A stretch of 64,000 bases of DNA from Argyresthia goedartella (GCA_949825045.1 OX463815.1:26651356-26715355); one strand, 5' to 3'. Positions 10,626-23,101 are shown, counted from the first letter of the stretch. Notes: a model not told the origin generated them from the sequence alone. Numbers and translations are program-made.

Positions 10626-13487
10626 CACTGAATGGGGAATTCCAGCTAGTAAAAGACTTTAGAAATATTTTCCTAATTGGTGATATCAATGTTAACATTG
10701 CTCTTGGAAACGACGATGACGAGGAAGACACCAATGCTATGAAATATGAAGGCATGCTGGCTAATAATCATATGTTTCCCACATCTCGGATTCCCACTAG
10801 ATTATCGGAGTGTCTCGATCATTTAATAGCTAAGAGTCCCAACCAGATTTTCAATATTACTGTAGATAGCGACGTCACAGATCATGCACAAATTCTTTGT
10901 CAAATAAAGTTTCCTCAGCGATCACACAAAAAACAACAAAAACTACTATTAGAACAATTAATTATGATAAGGTAATATTACCAACTTGCTAGTTTCTTTG
11001 TAATCTAATCTAATAGTGTAAATACCTACTTGTAATTATTTCTGCGTAACACGGAACCACGCACAAACCTACGTGGTTTTTGTGGTTCTTTCAAATGAAT
11101 TTGTATTATATTTTGGTTTATAATAAATAAATAAAAAATAAATAAAAAATAAAATAAAAAAAAACGTAACAAAGACGCTACAAGGCTACGATTGGCTTTC
11201 AGTTACACAAATTACCGACGTTAACGAAGCAACATCAAAATTTATAAATGTACTTCAAGAAATAATAGAAAATAATACCGAGCAAAAACACAGTCACATA
11301 AATACAAAATTTCAAAACCATGGATTACTGAAGCGCTGGTCAAATCAATTATAAAAAGTGATTTGATGCACAATGACGCCCGTAAATACAAAAACAATAC
11401 AGAACTTCAAACTCAATATAAACGTTACAGAAACACATGTAAATTAGCAACAAATACAGCCCGAGAACTATATTATGGTCAAAAACTTTAAAAAATTGCC
11501 GGTGATCATAAAAAAATATGGTCTATTATAAAAGAAGCAGCAGACATCAAGACAACAAAAATGACATCAGCAAATGCTCTTTTATCAACAAACCCTCCTG
11601 ATGATGTTAATAAGATTAATGAATACTTCATAAATGTAGGGGAAAATTTAGCTAATAAAATACTGGAAAGACTACAGACCGTTGGGGAATCGTTAATTAA
11701 AACAAATAATCAATTTAAATCAACTGTTGATTCACTCTTTCTTACTTCGGTTGATACCAAGGAAATTTCACAGGTAATCAGTTCGCTAAAAAGTACAAAA
11801 TCTGCAGGATGGGATAATATACCCAATTAATTTCTTAAAAAAAAACAAATCTTACGTTCAGGAACCACTAACTTACCTTTGAAACTGTAGCCTAAGTCAA
11901 GGAGTATTCCCAAAAGTATACAAGAGGGCTGTTGTCATACCACTGCACAAAAGTGGCAATCAAGATGTTGTCAGCAATTATAGACCAATTGCTCTACTAC
12001 CAACGTTGTCAAAGGTCGTAGAAAAAGTAATTAAGAAACGCCTTGTAGATTTCTTGCAGACTAAATGTCTGTTGAGCTTTAAATAATTTGGTTTCCGCCA
12101 ATCTAAGTCCACTAACCATGCCTTGGATGATCTTGTAGAGTTTATCAGCAGACATCTTGACCATGGCCAACATACTTTAGCAGTATTTTTAGACCTAGCC
12201 AAGGCCTTTGACACCGTTTCAATTCCACTAATATTGCATAAACTAGAAAATATTGGTGTCAGAGGTCTGCCGTTGAGTTTACTGAAATGCTACCTGCACG
12301 ATAGGAAGCAAGCTGTCAAGCTTGACTCATACCGTAGCAAATTTGCTACGGTTAAGTTTGGAGTGCCACAAGGTAGTGTTCTTAACCCCATCTTTTTTTT
12401 AGTTTATATAAATGATTTAGTTGAACTTGAGTGATCTGCCAATGGTCACATCATATCTTTCGCTGATGATACAGTTGCTGTTTTCACAGGAGTAACATGG
12501 CAAGAGACCTACAGCAAAGCGGAGTATGGCATGGCGATTATAGGTGAATAGCTGCCCAAAAACTTGCTTAGCTTGAATTCTACAAAAACCAAATACATCA
12601 GCTTTGCCACCAAGAAAGCTTACTATTAAATTACATGAGTGTGGTGACAGACTTGCAGCCTGTAATTGTCTATGTCTCGAGGAGGTTAAATATTTCAAAT
12701 ATTTAGGTGTGATTATAGATAATAGATTAAACTGGGCACCCCACATAAAAACTACTTCAGGTCGAGTCAGAAAATTGGTGTATATTCTGAAAAAACTAAG
12801 AAATATATTGGACATTAGACCCTGTATTCTGTGTACTATTCTCTATGTGAAAGTATTTCAAGATATTGTATTAGTGCGTGGGGGGGCGCCGCAAAATCGT
12901 GCCTGCTCCGCCTGGAAAGAGCACAGCGTATAGTATTAAAAGTGATGTTTAAGAAACCTATTAGGTATAGTACTGATGTTCTTTATTAAGAAAGTAAGTT
13001 GCTAAGTATAAGAAAACTATTTATTCAATCAATAATGTTACGAATTGTCCTAATTCTCGTCATATTATATCAACAATAAAAGAAAATTTAGACTTGATGT
13101 TCCTATAAACAAATCCATGTTTGCTAGGGGATTCTTTTGGAATATACATCCATACCTTTACAATAAGATAAGTAAACTAATTGTACTAGAAATAAATGAA
13201 CGAGGCAAAACACATAAAAATCAGTTGAAAAATTGAATCTGTTGAGAATCTTCTTATGGCAATTACTTAGAGATCAAAGTGCGACAAAATTGTATCATTT
13301 TTTTTTATGTTTTATTCTGATGTTTAACTTTATTTAATGCCTGTTAGATTAGAATATTACCTAAAAAGGCACGATGTAACCTTACGCTGTGTCCCTTGAA
13401 ACGGATTTTTCTAGTATGGGATGCTACCCACAGTGTATAAATGTATTGTGCCTACATGAATAAACTTACTTACTTACTTAATATTAT
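10626..13487 (+). pseudogene. LINE-B (CR1/jockey type), inserted in LINE-A
   Basis: A 5'-truncated plus-strand LINE. It has endonuclease motif LIGDINVNI near 10,680, TRLSECLDHL near 10,800, SDVTDHA near 10,870, then RT motifs NYRPIALLPTLSKVVEKV near 11,980, FLDLAKAFDTVS near 12,190, GVPQGSVLNP near 12,360 and SFADDTVAVF near 12,455. Multiple stops and frameshifts (for example near 11,828, 12,082 and 12,432) make it non-functional. The 3' end runs to TTACTTACTTACTTAA at about 13,480. A 190-bp piece at 10,977-11,167 interrupts the frame between NYDK and VTKTL. Confidence 0.8.
10977..11167 (+). mobile_element. small A-tailed insertion in LINE-B
   Basis: Removing this segment restores a continuous LINE-B reading frame. 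It ends in an A-rich tail of AATAA/AAAT units, and GTAA occurs at both edges. It looks like a 3'-truncated LINE or SINE insertion. The source family was not identified. Confidence 0.5.
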
Positions 13488-13720
13488 TTTTTACTAATAT
13501 TAAAGAACCACCTCTAGCAGCAGTCTTTTTATTATAACAACTGGCAATTTTGTAATTATTTATGTTAAAAGACATCATATTTTCCTTTAACCATTGTTCT
13601 GTAATACTAATAACATCGGTGTCAGAATTATTAAGAAATAATTATAATACAAGTTCTTTGCCATGTAGCCCCTGCATTTTTGATGGGTAATATTTAAGTG
13701 GGGCTTACCGTTGTCTGAAT
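13488..13720 (-). pseudogene. LINE-A endonuclease N-terminus
   Basis: Minus-strand frame with SDTDVISITEQWLKENMMSF followed by NINNYKIASCYNKKTAARGGSLI. These are the E-W-L and GGS motifs of an AP-endonuclease domain. In the order of such proteins the next piece (CCVELDSHIIVCVYRPP) is found at 10,600, on the other side of the plus-strand LINE-B. So this is the 5' part of LINE-A, separated by that insertion. Confidence 0.7.
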
Positions 13721-14689
13721 ATTATTTAATATTGTTATATTATTACACTTTTTTGTTTTTTAGTTCGGGCAAGATATTACACATTTTTGATCTCCTATGC
13801 GTGCTTGATATGTTTAGTGGCTTATGTATGCTAGAGATTTCCTCTATTGTCTTAAGAAATAATTTAAATTGCTTGCAATGTCTTCTAATATCCCCTGTCT
13901 GTGCTCAATAGAAGCAGTCAGGTTAGCCAAATTCTTGGCTGTAATACTAAAAAAATAAGATAGCGACACAGCTTCCTGTCGTTTGTAAAACTCTGAAAGG
14001 TAGTAACTACCTTTGGTCAAATAAACATTATCACTAACATAATTGTAAGAGTTACAAATTCAAACTGACCAACTCCCTGGGTGCAAGCAACCCTCATAAA
14101 AACTTCCTAACTATAACACTATAACCGCATAGTACCAGATTCCATAATAAGTGCTAATTCAGTGAACGCTTCCAAAAACTCTACCCCTGCTCAGCAATCG
14201 ACCTTTCTCACCCGTGTTGGAAGAGATCTCTTATTATAGATAAGCTCGCCTTTAAACACTATTTTTATTATATCTTGTTGTCTGTGTTTTATTTGTGTGC
14301 AATAAAGAAATTATGATGATATATTAAAAATAAACAAGTGCAGTGATATACACACATCAGCTTCAAGCTGCTAGTATGCAAAATAAATAAAAAAGACAAT
14401 TGTAAAAGCCATTTAAATAATTTTCTTTTAATTTCAATAGTGATGCATATAAACGTTACTTATAACATCACTTAAGTTACGAACATGGTAAGCCTGATTA
14501 TACAAATACGGGTGAATAAAATCTTGTAGACGCTGTGCCAAAGATGTTTTAACAAGTGGGACAGGTACATTATGAATACGTTTTAGTTTAATTTGTTGAT
14601 AAAGGGACGAGTTAATAAGAACCTTATGATAACTAAGAACTGACTTCATAATAAAAAGCCGACATACGTTAAGTATCTCGTACTAATTA
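13721..14689. other. LINE debris, no gene
   Basis: On the minus strand, 13,850-13,990 gives a helical-looking stretch (SITAKNLANLTASIEHRQGI) that could be the end of a LINE ORF1. On the plus strand 14,040-14,330 looks like a LINE 3' end with AATAAAG at about 14,302. An isolated 71-codon minus frame at 14,434-14,649 matches nothing I recognise. Confidence 0.35.
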
Positions 14690-16290
14690 TGGATAACGAT
14701 ATGGATACGAATACGAGTACACTTGCACCTAATAACTTGCTCCACGATGGCAGCAGCACTGACGACACTATAACTGTTAGCCCAGCGTCATTATGCAAAG
14801 TCGTAAAGAATACTGTGCGTGGTAAATCTCCAGGACGGCTTATCAATTGAGCACGTACAAAATGCGGGCCCGGCCATGATAGTTGCCGTGAGCCACCTAT
14901 TCACGGCTATCCCGCGTACATCCCACCTGCCCAGTGCAATGACGGATGCGGTTATTGCACCAATATGTAAGAACAGGCAGAAGAACATCTCCAGTCGCAA
15001 TAACTACCGTTCGACTGCGTTAGCCTCAATAATTGCCAGTTAGCCGCGCCTTACCTCAGCACTGCGGACAACCAGATGGGATTCAAGAAGGATGTATCCA
15101 CCAGCACCGCCATCTACACCCTCAAGCAAGTCGCGGGCGGGATACTATAAGTCAAGAAAAACATCTGTGTGTGCCTGTTATCTTGACTTGAGCAAGGCGT
15201 TCAACAGACTGGCACACGACCGACTCTGGCTTATACTACAAGAGCGGGGAGTACCGGGTCACGTGACCAAAGTACTGAAGACCTGGTACAAACAGCAGAG
15301 CAACGTCGTTCGCTGGAATGGGGCCCTATCGGATTCTTTTAAGCTGGCGTGCGGTGTGAGACAGGGCGGAAGCATGTCACCTATACTGTTTAACGTCTAC
15401 ATGGATGGCTTGTCTCAGAAACTGAACCAGCTCAATGTGGGGTGCTCCATGAATGGCGTCATAACGAACCATGTGTGCTATGCAGACGACATGGTTCTAC
15501 TCAGCCCATCCATCTCAGCAATGAGAGACATGCATGCAGTTTGTGAGGAATACGCAGCACAACACAACATGGCATACAACCCGGATAAGTCTGTATGCAT
15601 GATGTTCCGGTCTACAAATACACCTGCCATCATACCGCCAGTGCAGCTGAACGGCAGAGACCTCGAGTTCGTCGAGGAGGTCAAATACCCCGGCCATGTC
15701 ATCACTGCGGATCTGGATGACAGACTGGACATCGCGAGACAGCGACGGGCCATACTGGTGCGAGCCAACATGCTGGCGCGGCGCTTCGCGCGCTGCAGCC
15801 CGGAGGTGAAGAGGCAGCTCTTCCTGTCGTACTGCACGTCCGTGTTCACTGTGGAGCTGTGGGCGATGTACACCAAGAAGAGCATGGAGCAGATGCGCGT
15901 GCAGCACAACAACTCGTGGCGCGCACTGTTCCGCCTGCCACGCTGGAGCAGCGCGAGCGGCAAGTTTGCGGAGGGGCGCGCGCCGGGCTGGGCGGCGCTG
16001 CGGCGGCTACGCCCGGCTACCGCGCGGACCCACATAGCGCACTCCATCAACCAGCTGCTGGAGGCTGCTCGCTCATGGCAATCCAGCCCCCTGCACCGCG
16101 AAAGGAGGCTGAGCACCGCCCCTCATCTTTGTTGAGACTAATTTATTTGTGTAATTATTATTATTTTAATTAATTAATTTTATTTTTTAATCAATGTAAT
16201 TTTGACATTTTTGTCATTTTATTTTATATTGGACATTGTAGTCTGGAAACAAACAACTATTATTATTATTATTTATTATTATAACATATG
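14690..16290 (+). pseudogene. LINE-C reverse transcriptase
   Basis: A 5'-truncated LINE. The region before 15,150 is frameshifted but legible (PICKNRQKNISSRNNYRS near 14,990). The main frame 15,092-16,135 (347 codons) carries ACYLDLSKAFNRLAHDRLW, GVRQGGSMSPILFNVYMDGL and HVCYADDMVLLSPS, that is RT motifs with the catalytic YADD. It is followed by the thumb-like region and an RLFRLP-type C-terminus. The GVRQGG variant differs from the GVPQGS of the other LINEs here, so it belongs to a different clade. It is GC-rich compared with its neighbours. 3' tail is AT-rich to about 16,290. Confidence 0.8.
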
Positions 16291-16686
16291 TTGGGTATCT
16301 CCTTGTCTTGTTGAACATAACTTTCAGGACAGATCTCTGAGCGTGTTCTTACTCCAAAACACCAGTCTTGCAGGAGCCGCCCCAGTTAATAAAACAGTAA
16401 GTTAAGATAGATTCATATTTAGCTGTATATACCCTTTTGAGCAGTTCAATTTTGGCACAATTACTCAGCTGTTTCTAACCAAAAAATATTTTGCGGCCCC
16501 AAAGTTTTTATTCTTATCCTAGATTATTCCAAGGTTCTTTATTGCCGAAATATTGATTATGCTTGGGCATTGACATTCGTTGGTTATTCGTCCACATTTG
16601 TATATCTTTATCTCAGCCAATGATGGTGGACATGAAGCTTCAGTCTTATAAAAAGTTAAATATTTAGTTTAAGTGGTATGGTAGTG
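16291..16686. other. non-coding, nothing recognised
   Basis: Spacer between two divergent LINE remnants. No repeat termini or coding motif seen. Confidence 0.35.
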
Positions 16687-18683
16687 TCAATAGTTTTCCG
16701 TTGAGCCATCTAGCAACTTTAGACATTCCGTGTTCTTTCGTTGAAAATACTTCATTCCAGGATTTTTCGTGAAATACGAAATACGAAAAAAATACATGAA
16801 ATACGCCGTGCCATCAGCGTAACAGTAAAGATCGGCATCTGGAATATTAATACTCGCGATATCATTGATGTACATTAAGAACAATATAGGACCCTCAATA
16901 CTGCCCTGCGGAACGCCAAAACTAATTGATTTTGGTGGGCTTGTCAGACATTGTTGCATAGTCTATAAGTAGCTCCTTAACCAGTACAAAACAATGCCCC
17001 GGACTCCTAAGTTATCATTTTTTTTTATAAGAATTTGAGTGGACACCGTACGAATACTTTTGCAAGATCCAAGAAAACGCCTATACACGATTTTCCCTCG
17101 TCCAGCAGGGTCGATATTCTCCGTACTAAGGTACCTTTCGAGAAGGTAGGGAGCAGTGAAATAGAACGATAGTTGAGGGATTGTCTTTTTACGCTGCCTT
17201 GGGGATCGGATTGTGCCGCTATTTTCCACACGTCGGTAAATTGGCCGCAATACATACTCAGATTGACGATATGTTTAATAGGGGTAGTAATAAGACTCCT
17301 CAGTGTCTTTAAGACAGTTTTATTTATGGCATCTATTCCGGATGCGGAACTCGATGATAGTTGCCGAATTATATCACTTAGCTCTTGTTCGTCAGTAGGA
17401 TTTAAAATATTGACGCACTCTGTGATGTCCTCTTTGGTGAGATCTTTGCCAGGGCATCTTCGCTTGTTCATGTCATTCAGAATATTAGTTGCCAAACCGT
17501 TCCCTATACTAGTAAAGTACTCTTTGCATTTCGACAGGGATGAGATTGGGTATTTATTAATTTGAAGTGGGTCAGTAGCTACACTGTTTTGTTTTTTTCT
17601 AATGGCAAATCTCCCTGATGGCTTCCCACAAATCTTTTTGATATTATCCTTGTTATCCTCTAGTACCTTTTTTTCAAAGTCGTTATTTAGCTGATGTAAA
17701 AGATTGTTGCAAAAGTTTCTATAGCGTGTATATGTCAATCTTATTATGTCGCACTTAGGGGTTTTCAGGAATTTTGAGTTAAGCGCGTCACGATTTTTCG
17801 TACTACTTCATTAGACCTGGGGTTATCCAGGGTCTGTTATGATATGATAAATAACATGTTTGGAGTGTTTTGAAACAACCTTCGACATTAAATTTGTAAA
17901 TATCTCTGCTGCATCATTTACTGATAAATTAGAAGAAACGCCGAACCAGTGAACAGTACCAATTTCTTCATAAATTGCTGCGTAGTCAACCTTAATACGC
18001 GTTCTTTTTACAGAGTGTTCCTTAACGGCAAATATTGATTTATACTAACTATAGCCAGGTCGTGGTCATTGATAACCGTCTGACGCACTATAGCTTCTGC
18101 TTTAAGATGTTATTAAAGGAAAATATGGTACAGACATGCGTTAAGGCGGGTTGGCGTCGTGATTGCTGGTAGCAGTCCATTTTAAGCGGTCATGCAAAGG
18201 TATTTCGATCTCATGCATCTTTAATCGTCCGATAGTAAGTCTATGTTAACGTCACCAATTGTAATAACAGAAGTCCCTCTCTTGAAACCAACAAGGTAAT
18301 CTTCCGTAGAATCAATAAAGTTTTGGGGACTTTTCGAGGGTGAACGATATATTGCCACCACATTAGCAATGCCAGGAATTTCCAAAATAATACAGTTTGC
18401 CTCGATAATAGCAGGTTCAAAGGAAGTGGCGTTGAGATTATTTTTATACAGACTACAACTCCGCCAGCTTTGTTAATTAATTGTTTGATTTGTGCATTGT
18501 GTAACTATCTATTGTTCCTACTAGTGAATAAATCTATTAACCTGAAATTCGTAGAAGTGCATTTGGATACTTCGAATATTATACGTTAACATTTTTAACC
18601 TTGAATTTGTTTGTATAAAGCTCTCACATTCTTCTGGTAAATCTAATAAATGGCACTTGATAACAAGAGTATTATCCATTCAT
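16687..18683 (-). pseudogene. LINE-D (CR1/jockey type) ORF2
   Basis: Read from 18,683 down: a start-like ATG, then LPEECESFIQTNSRLKMLTY and NIRSIQ (endonuclease N-terminus), NKAGGVVVCIKNN, NVVAIYRSPS and GDVNIDLLS near 18,250, then a linker. The frame 17,738-17,025 holds SASGIDAINKTVLKTL and SLNYRSISLLPTFSKG, and GVPQGSIEGPILFLMYIND is near 16,900 with a YADG in place of YADD. Many frameshifts. It is truncated at the 3' side at about 16,690. Its 5' end abuts the 5' end of LINE-E head to head. Confidence 0.75.
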
Positions 18684-18780
18684 TCGCTAATTCGATTTCG
18701 CTCCGCGATCCGGAGGTCGGATACGCGGTTCCGCACGCGTCACATCACTCTCCCCGTACTAAATTATTTAAAAATCTATA

Positions 18781-19716
18781 ATGACTGTAAAAGACCTCGA
18801 AAGTAACATTCGCGATCTGACAACGACAATATCCGTGCTAGTGGAAAAAGTTGGTGCTCTAGAAGCTAAGATTGAAGCACAAAATACAACAATCTTGCTT
18901 CTAACTGGTGCAAAAAGTGGACAAGCTATTCCTACGGAATCTCCATCTACCCGACAAGTTCCGCGAGCAACTCCGTCGGCACCAGCAGCGCCGCAGCGCC
19001 CGCGCAAACCAGCCCGTCTAGCCGAGACAGGTGAGAGCGCTGCAGCAAAGCGAGCTGCCGCCGCTGCCCGGACATCGCGCGCGTCCACTGCCAAGCCGGC
19101 CGCCATCACTCCACAAGCTGATCAGCAACGGACATTCAGTGCGGCCACGAAACGGGCGAACCTGCCAAAAGCGTCGCTTCAATTATACCCCCAAGTATCC
19201 TCACAGCCACAGCCTACTAAACCGGTAGCTGATTGCGTCACTCATAACGTCGTTGCCTCGATTGATGATACCTCGATACCTCCAAACAACGACGAAAAAG
19301 ACAAACAAGATGACGAACCCTGGACAGTTGTGAAGAAAAAAACTACACACAAGCGACGCCCTGCTCGTGCTGTGATTACTGGCTCCGGCAAAGAGAATGC
19401 AGATCTCCAAACGGCCGACCGCCTGAAATACATCCAGGTATGGAACCTAAAGGCAAGCACAACCGAGGAGAGCCTGATAACATTCTTAAATGTAATCGCC
19501 AAATCCGACAAATATACCGTCGAAAAACGATCCCTCCAGACCAATGACCAGGCATCGTTTATAATCGGCATACCTGACTCGCTGACCGAGAACGTCAAAA
19601 CTCCAACTGCGTGGCCCCCGCGCGTGAAGCTGGCGGAGTGGTTTCTCGCCCGCCCCCGCAGGCAGCGGGGGGGTGAGCAGCGCAGCCGCACTCTCAGCAC
19701 GACCAGCGCCCAGTGA
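18781..19716 (+). CDS. LINE-E ORF1 (RNA-binding protein)
   Basis: 311 codons, open throughout. The N-terminal 45 residues form a heptad-like coiled coil (SVLVEKVGALEAKIEAQN). A proline/alanine/arginine-rich linker follows at residues 60-110, a charged stretch (NNDEKDKQDDEPWTVVKKKT) around 165-190, then a C-terminal domain starting YIQVWNLKASTTEESLITFL and running through ASFIIGIPDS and the end AEWFLARPRR. That C-terminal pattern is typical of ORF1 proteins of insect CR1/jockey-group LINEs, which bind their own RNA. No zinc knuckles seen. The end overlaps the start of ORF2, so ORF2 is likely expressed by reinitiation or frameshifting. Confidence 0.75.
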   Translation: MTVKDLESNIRDLTTTISVLVEKVGALEAKIEAQNTTILLLTGAKSGQAIPTESPSTRQVPRATPSAPAAPQRPRKPARLAETGESAAAKRAAAAARTSRASTAKPAAITPQADQQRTFSAATKRANLPKASLQLYPQVSSQPQPTKPVADCVTHNVVASIDDTSIPPNNDEKDKQDDEPWTVVKKKTTHKRRPARAVITGSGKENADLQTADRLKYIQVWNLKASTTEESLITFLNVIAKSDKYTVEKRSLQTNDQASFIIGIPDSLTENVKTPTAWPPRVKLAEWFLARPRRQRGGEQRSRTLSTTSAQ

Positions 19717-22657
19717 TGACCATGCATATGTTCACAGCACCGTCGACGAGCACGCGCAGGACTCCCCACCACCGTCACCGTGCATAGCAACAGTAACTAG
19801 TGATCGCGGTAAACTTACTATCTCGCATCTAAACATACGGTCGTTAGATAAGAAAACACAGCGGCTAGAAGTGTTACTAAAATGTGAGCTCGAGTGTGAT
19901 ATCCTAGCAATAACGGAGCATTGGCTGACGAATGACAAGTTAGAGACTGTAAGTTTAGACAGCTATAACCTCACATCGAAATACAGCAGGACTAACGTTA
20001 CCCATGGTGGGTCCTGCATTTATGCGAAATCGACCCTAAAAGTAGTAGAAAATATAGACATCACTGCACTGTCTATCCAAGAATGTTTCGAACTTTTAGC
20101 CATAGACCTTACAGACTATAATGTTACTGTTGTATGTATTTATACTAATGGTAAAAAAACACAAGATTTCTTGAATTCCTTAGATGGTTTGCTCGATAAG
20201 ATCTGCGATTCAGACTTAGATTGTATTATTATCGGAGACATCAACATTAACTGGATCGAGGCGTCGCCCGAGAGAGACCGACTCCGCGATATACTATCGG
20301 CCCATGACGTGAGGAACGAGGTGAGCTTCCCCACCCGAGTGACGGCCACCACCGCCACCTGCCTCGACCACCTGTACACCAACCTGGACGCGGGAGACGT
20401 GTGCTGCGCGCCCGTCACCACGCACCTGAGCGACCACCTCGCTGTGCGCGCGCGCGTCTCGTTGCGCCGCCTCGCGTGCCCCGCGCCCCTCACCCGCCTC
20501 GCGCGACAACACACACAGGCGAACTGATGCAATTTCGTCGCGTCTATTGAGAGCGTCGACTGGCAACACATTTGGCGCCGAAAAGGTGAGTCAATTGAGG
20601 AACTAGCCGCGTCCGTGATTTATGTCATAACTAACAAATACGACAGCTGCTTTCCCCTCAGGCGAAAGCCACAAACTAAAAGTCAATCTTGGGTAACACA
20701 TGAGCTCAAAAACATCAAATCACTATTATTTGACGTGCTTGAAATCGCGACTGCTCAACCTGACAACAATGTAATCATAGAGGTCCAGAACAAGCTATTA
20801 AACCAATATGACAACCTGGTTAAGAACAAAAGAGCACACTTTTATACAAAGTCAATTACATCCAGCACAAATGTGAGCAAGGCCATGTGGAATGTGATAA
20901 ACCGAGAGCGAGGGAAGGGCAGTCGTGTTTGTGTAGATTTCACGGACGTGGCTGTCGACTCAAACGGCGTTAAATTCAACAGCAAGCAAGATGTGGTGGA
21001 CGCCATGAATGCGAGATTCGCCGGCGCCGCCGCCGCGTGTGGAGCCCCGCCGGCCGACGTGCCGCGCGCCTGTCGCGCCCTGCAGGCCGCCCGCCCTACC
21101 GCCGACCGCTCACTAAGACTACATCTATTCACTCCGAGCGAAGTTTATCGCATTATAAAATTCCGAATCGCGCATAAACCCACCAAAGATATTTATGACA
21201 TTTCGACGGAACTTATACATTGGGCCGCAGAGCCTTTAGCACCGATACTAGCTAAACTCTTTAACGAGTGCGTCAGACGAGGCATCTATCCGACAGCGCT
21301 AAAGAAGAGCAAAATAGCACCGATATTCAAGGGGAAAGGAAAGAGGGGGAATATCGATGGGTACAGACCAGTCGCAGTCGTGCCCATACTGTCCAAGATC
21401 TTAGAGAACGGCCTTAGCTCCCGACTCCTTGAATTTCTAGCGTTGACTGAAGCGCTGTCGGACCGGCATTACGCGTACCGCGCGGGACGCTCGACGACTG
21501 CGCTGACGAGGGTCGTGGTGCGACGCGTGCTCGAGGCGAGAGAGAAAAAGCTCCAGGTGGCAGTACTCTGCTGCGACCTCTCGAAGGCCTTCGACGTGGC
21601 TGATCACGGTGTTCTCGCCGTCAAACTCCGGCATTACGGTATCGATGGAAAGCCCCTATCTCTAGTAGCGGATTTTCTGAAAAACCGTACCCAGATCGTT
21701 GTTGGTGATGGAGGCAGGACGAGATCAAAACCAGTGATGACACATATGGGGGTTGCTCAGGGCTCTTCTGTATCCAATATTCTGTTTTCGCTCTTGCTCA
21801 ATGACCTGCCACAAGCAATGACCTCCAGCGAACTATATATGTACGCTGACGATGTGGCAGGAATTATAACGAACAAAACGATTGGAGGCCTTGAGCTAAG
21901 CCTAAACCATACAATAACCGAACTGTCTCACTGGTTCCGCGACAACGGCCTCGTCCTTAACTTGAAAAAAACCCACTTTCTCCACTTCGACCTGTCAGGC
22001 CGCCATCCCGTCCCGCTGAACGTCCATGTGGGCGGAGAGCGGGTCGAGCAGGTGGAGGCGACAACGTTTCTGGGCTTCGAGCTGGACCGCGGCCTCACGT
22101 GGAGTGCGCACGTGGACAGGCTGTGTGCGCGGCTCAGCGGCGCGTGCTTCGCGCTGCGTCGGCTGGCACGCACGGTGCCGCGCGACATAGTGAAGTCGTG
22201 CTACTTCGCTACAGTGCATTCGCTGGTGCAGTACGGAGCCGAACTGTGGGGATGCGCAGCAGATTGGGAACGGGCATTCAGGATGCAAAAGCGAGCCGTG
22301 AGAGCTATAGTCCAGGTCCGCTGGGACGTCTCCGCGAAGCCTCACTTCAAAGCGCTCAGGATCCTGACGTTGCCGTCCGTCACCATTCTGCAAGTGGCCG
22401 TCTACGTGCGCGAAAACCTAGACTCATTCCGCACGCTCCGCAAAACAAACCACCACGGTCACAAACTCGCGACGGTCCCCCACACATTGGGGAAGTCATC
22501 GAAGATGACTCACGTCATGGGTCCGGCAGTATATAATCGTCTTCCCGCCAACGTAACCGATGCTCCCAATCCAAGCATTTTCAAACTGCGCCTGAAGCGC
22601 TGGCTTGTCGAGCAAACCTTCTATTCTTTTTCGGAATTCCTAGACCTACCCAACTAG
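19673..22657 (+). pseudogene. LINE-E ORF2 endonuclease-RT, one in-frame stop
   Basis: A 995-codon frame with a single internal TGA (20,525-20,527); the parts on either side are in the same frame. The endonuclease (residues about 45-270) shows ISHLNIRSL, ITEHWL, GGSCIY, IIGDININW and LSDHLAV, so the acidic and SDH catalytic positions are kept. The RT shows GYRPVAVVPILSKILE, RAGRSTTAL, CDLSKAFDVADH, GVAQGSSVSNILFSL and MYADDVAG (YADD). A C-terminal region with LVQYGAELWG follows. The stop falls in the linker between endonuclease and RT, so two complete domains remain, but the fused polyprotein would not be made unless the stop is read through. Confidence 0.85.
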
Positions 22658-22865
22658 GTAGACAACATTTGTGTTAATTAAGTAAATTATTCTATTTTTA
22701 TATTTTTATATAATTCAATATAATTTATTATTATTATTTTAATTTAATTTGACACAATTTAATTTTAATGTAATTTTATTTGACATTCATGAACTAACTA
22801 TATTTACAAAATGACTTGTAACTGACGTTATCAATAAATAAATATGAATATGAATATATGAATAT

Positions 22866-23101
22866 TATCCGTGCCCATGACTAATTTTCTGTTGTGGGTT
22901 CGTTACTTGGGGTTGGTGAGAGATGGGTACACACATAACAGAAGATACATCAAAAACGTATACACTAACCATAAAAATCGAATTACTAAGGCAAACTGGC
23001 TTAAATTTAAGTTGCAATCTAAGAATAAATTAAAATTTATAGCTACCAGCTTATTTACAGCATTTTCGTACAGGAGTCATATTGTCGTTATCTCTAGGTA
23101 T
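22866..23101. other. non-coding spacer
   Basis: Sequence between LINE-E and an ORF1 fragment. Probably more of the same ORF1-bearing LINE on the minus strand, but the frame is broken and I cannot read it. Confidence 0.3.

Larger units (their letters stand above)
18690..22865 (+). mobile_element. LINE-E, nearly full-length CR1/jockey-type LINE
   Basis: A two-ORF LINE with a 5' untranslated region (about 90 bp), ORF1 (18,781-19,716), ORF2 (19,673-22,657, overlapping ORF1 by 44 nt in a different frame) and an AT-rich 3' region ending in ATGAATATGAATATATGAAT near 22,865. The coding parts are much more GC-rich than the flanks. It is the best-preserved LINE in the window; only one lesion is obvious, an in-frame TGA in ORF2. 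Confidence 0.85.

Noticed and set aside
14434..14649. 71-codon minus-strand frame with NVPVPLVKTSLAQRLQDF
   Set aside because: It has the look of a protein fragment but I could not connect it to a family or to a neighbouring exon.
15478..16116. 212-codon minus-strand frame
   Set aside because: Shadow of the LINE-C reverse transcriptase, which has clear motifs on the plus strand.
22099..22536. 145-codon plus-strand and 132-codon minus-strand frames
   Set aside because: Shadow frames of the GC-rich LINE-E ORF2.
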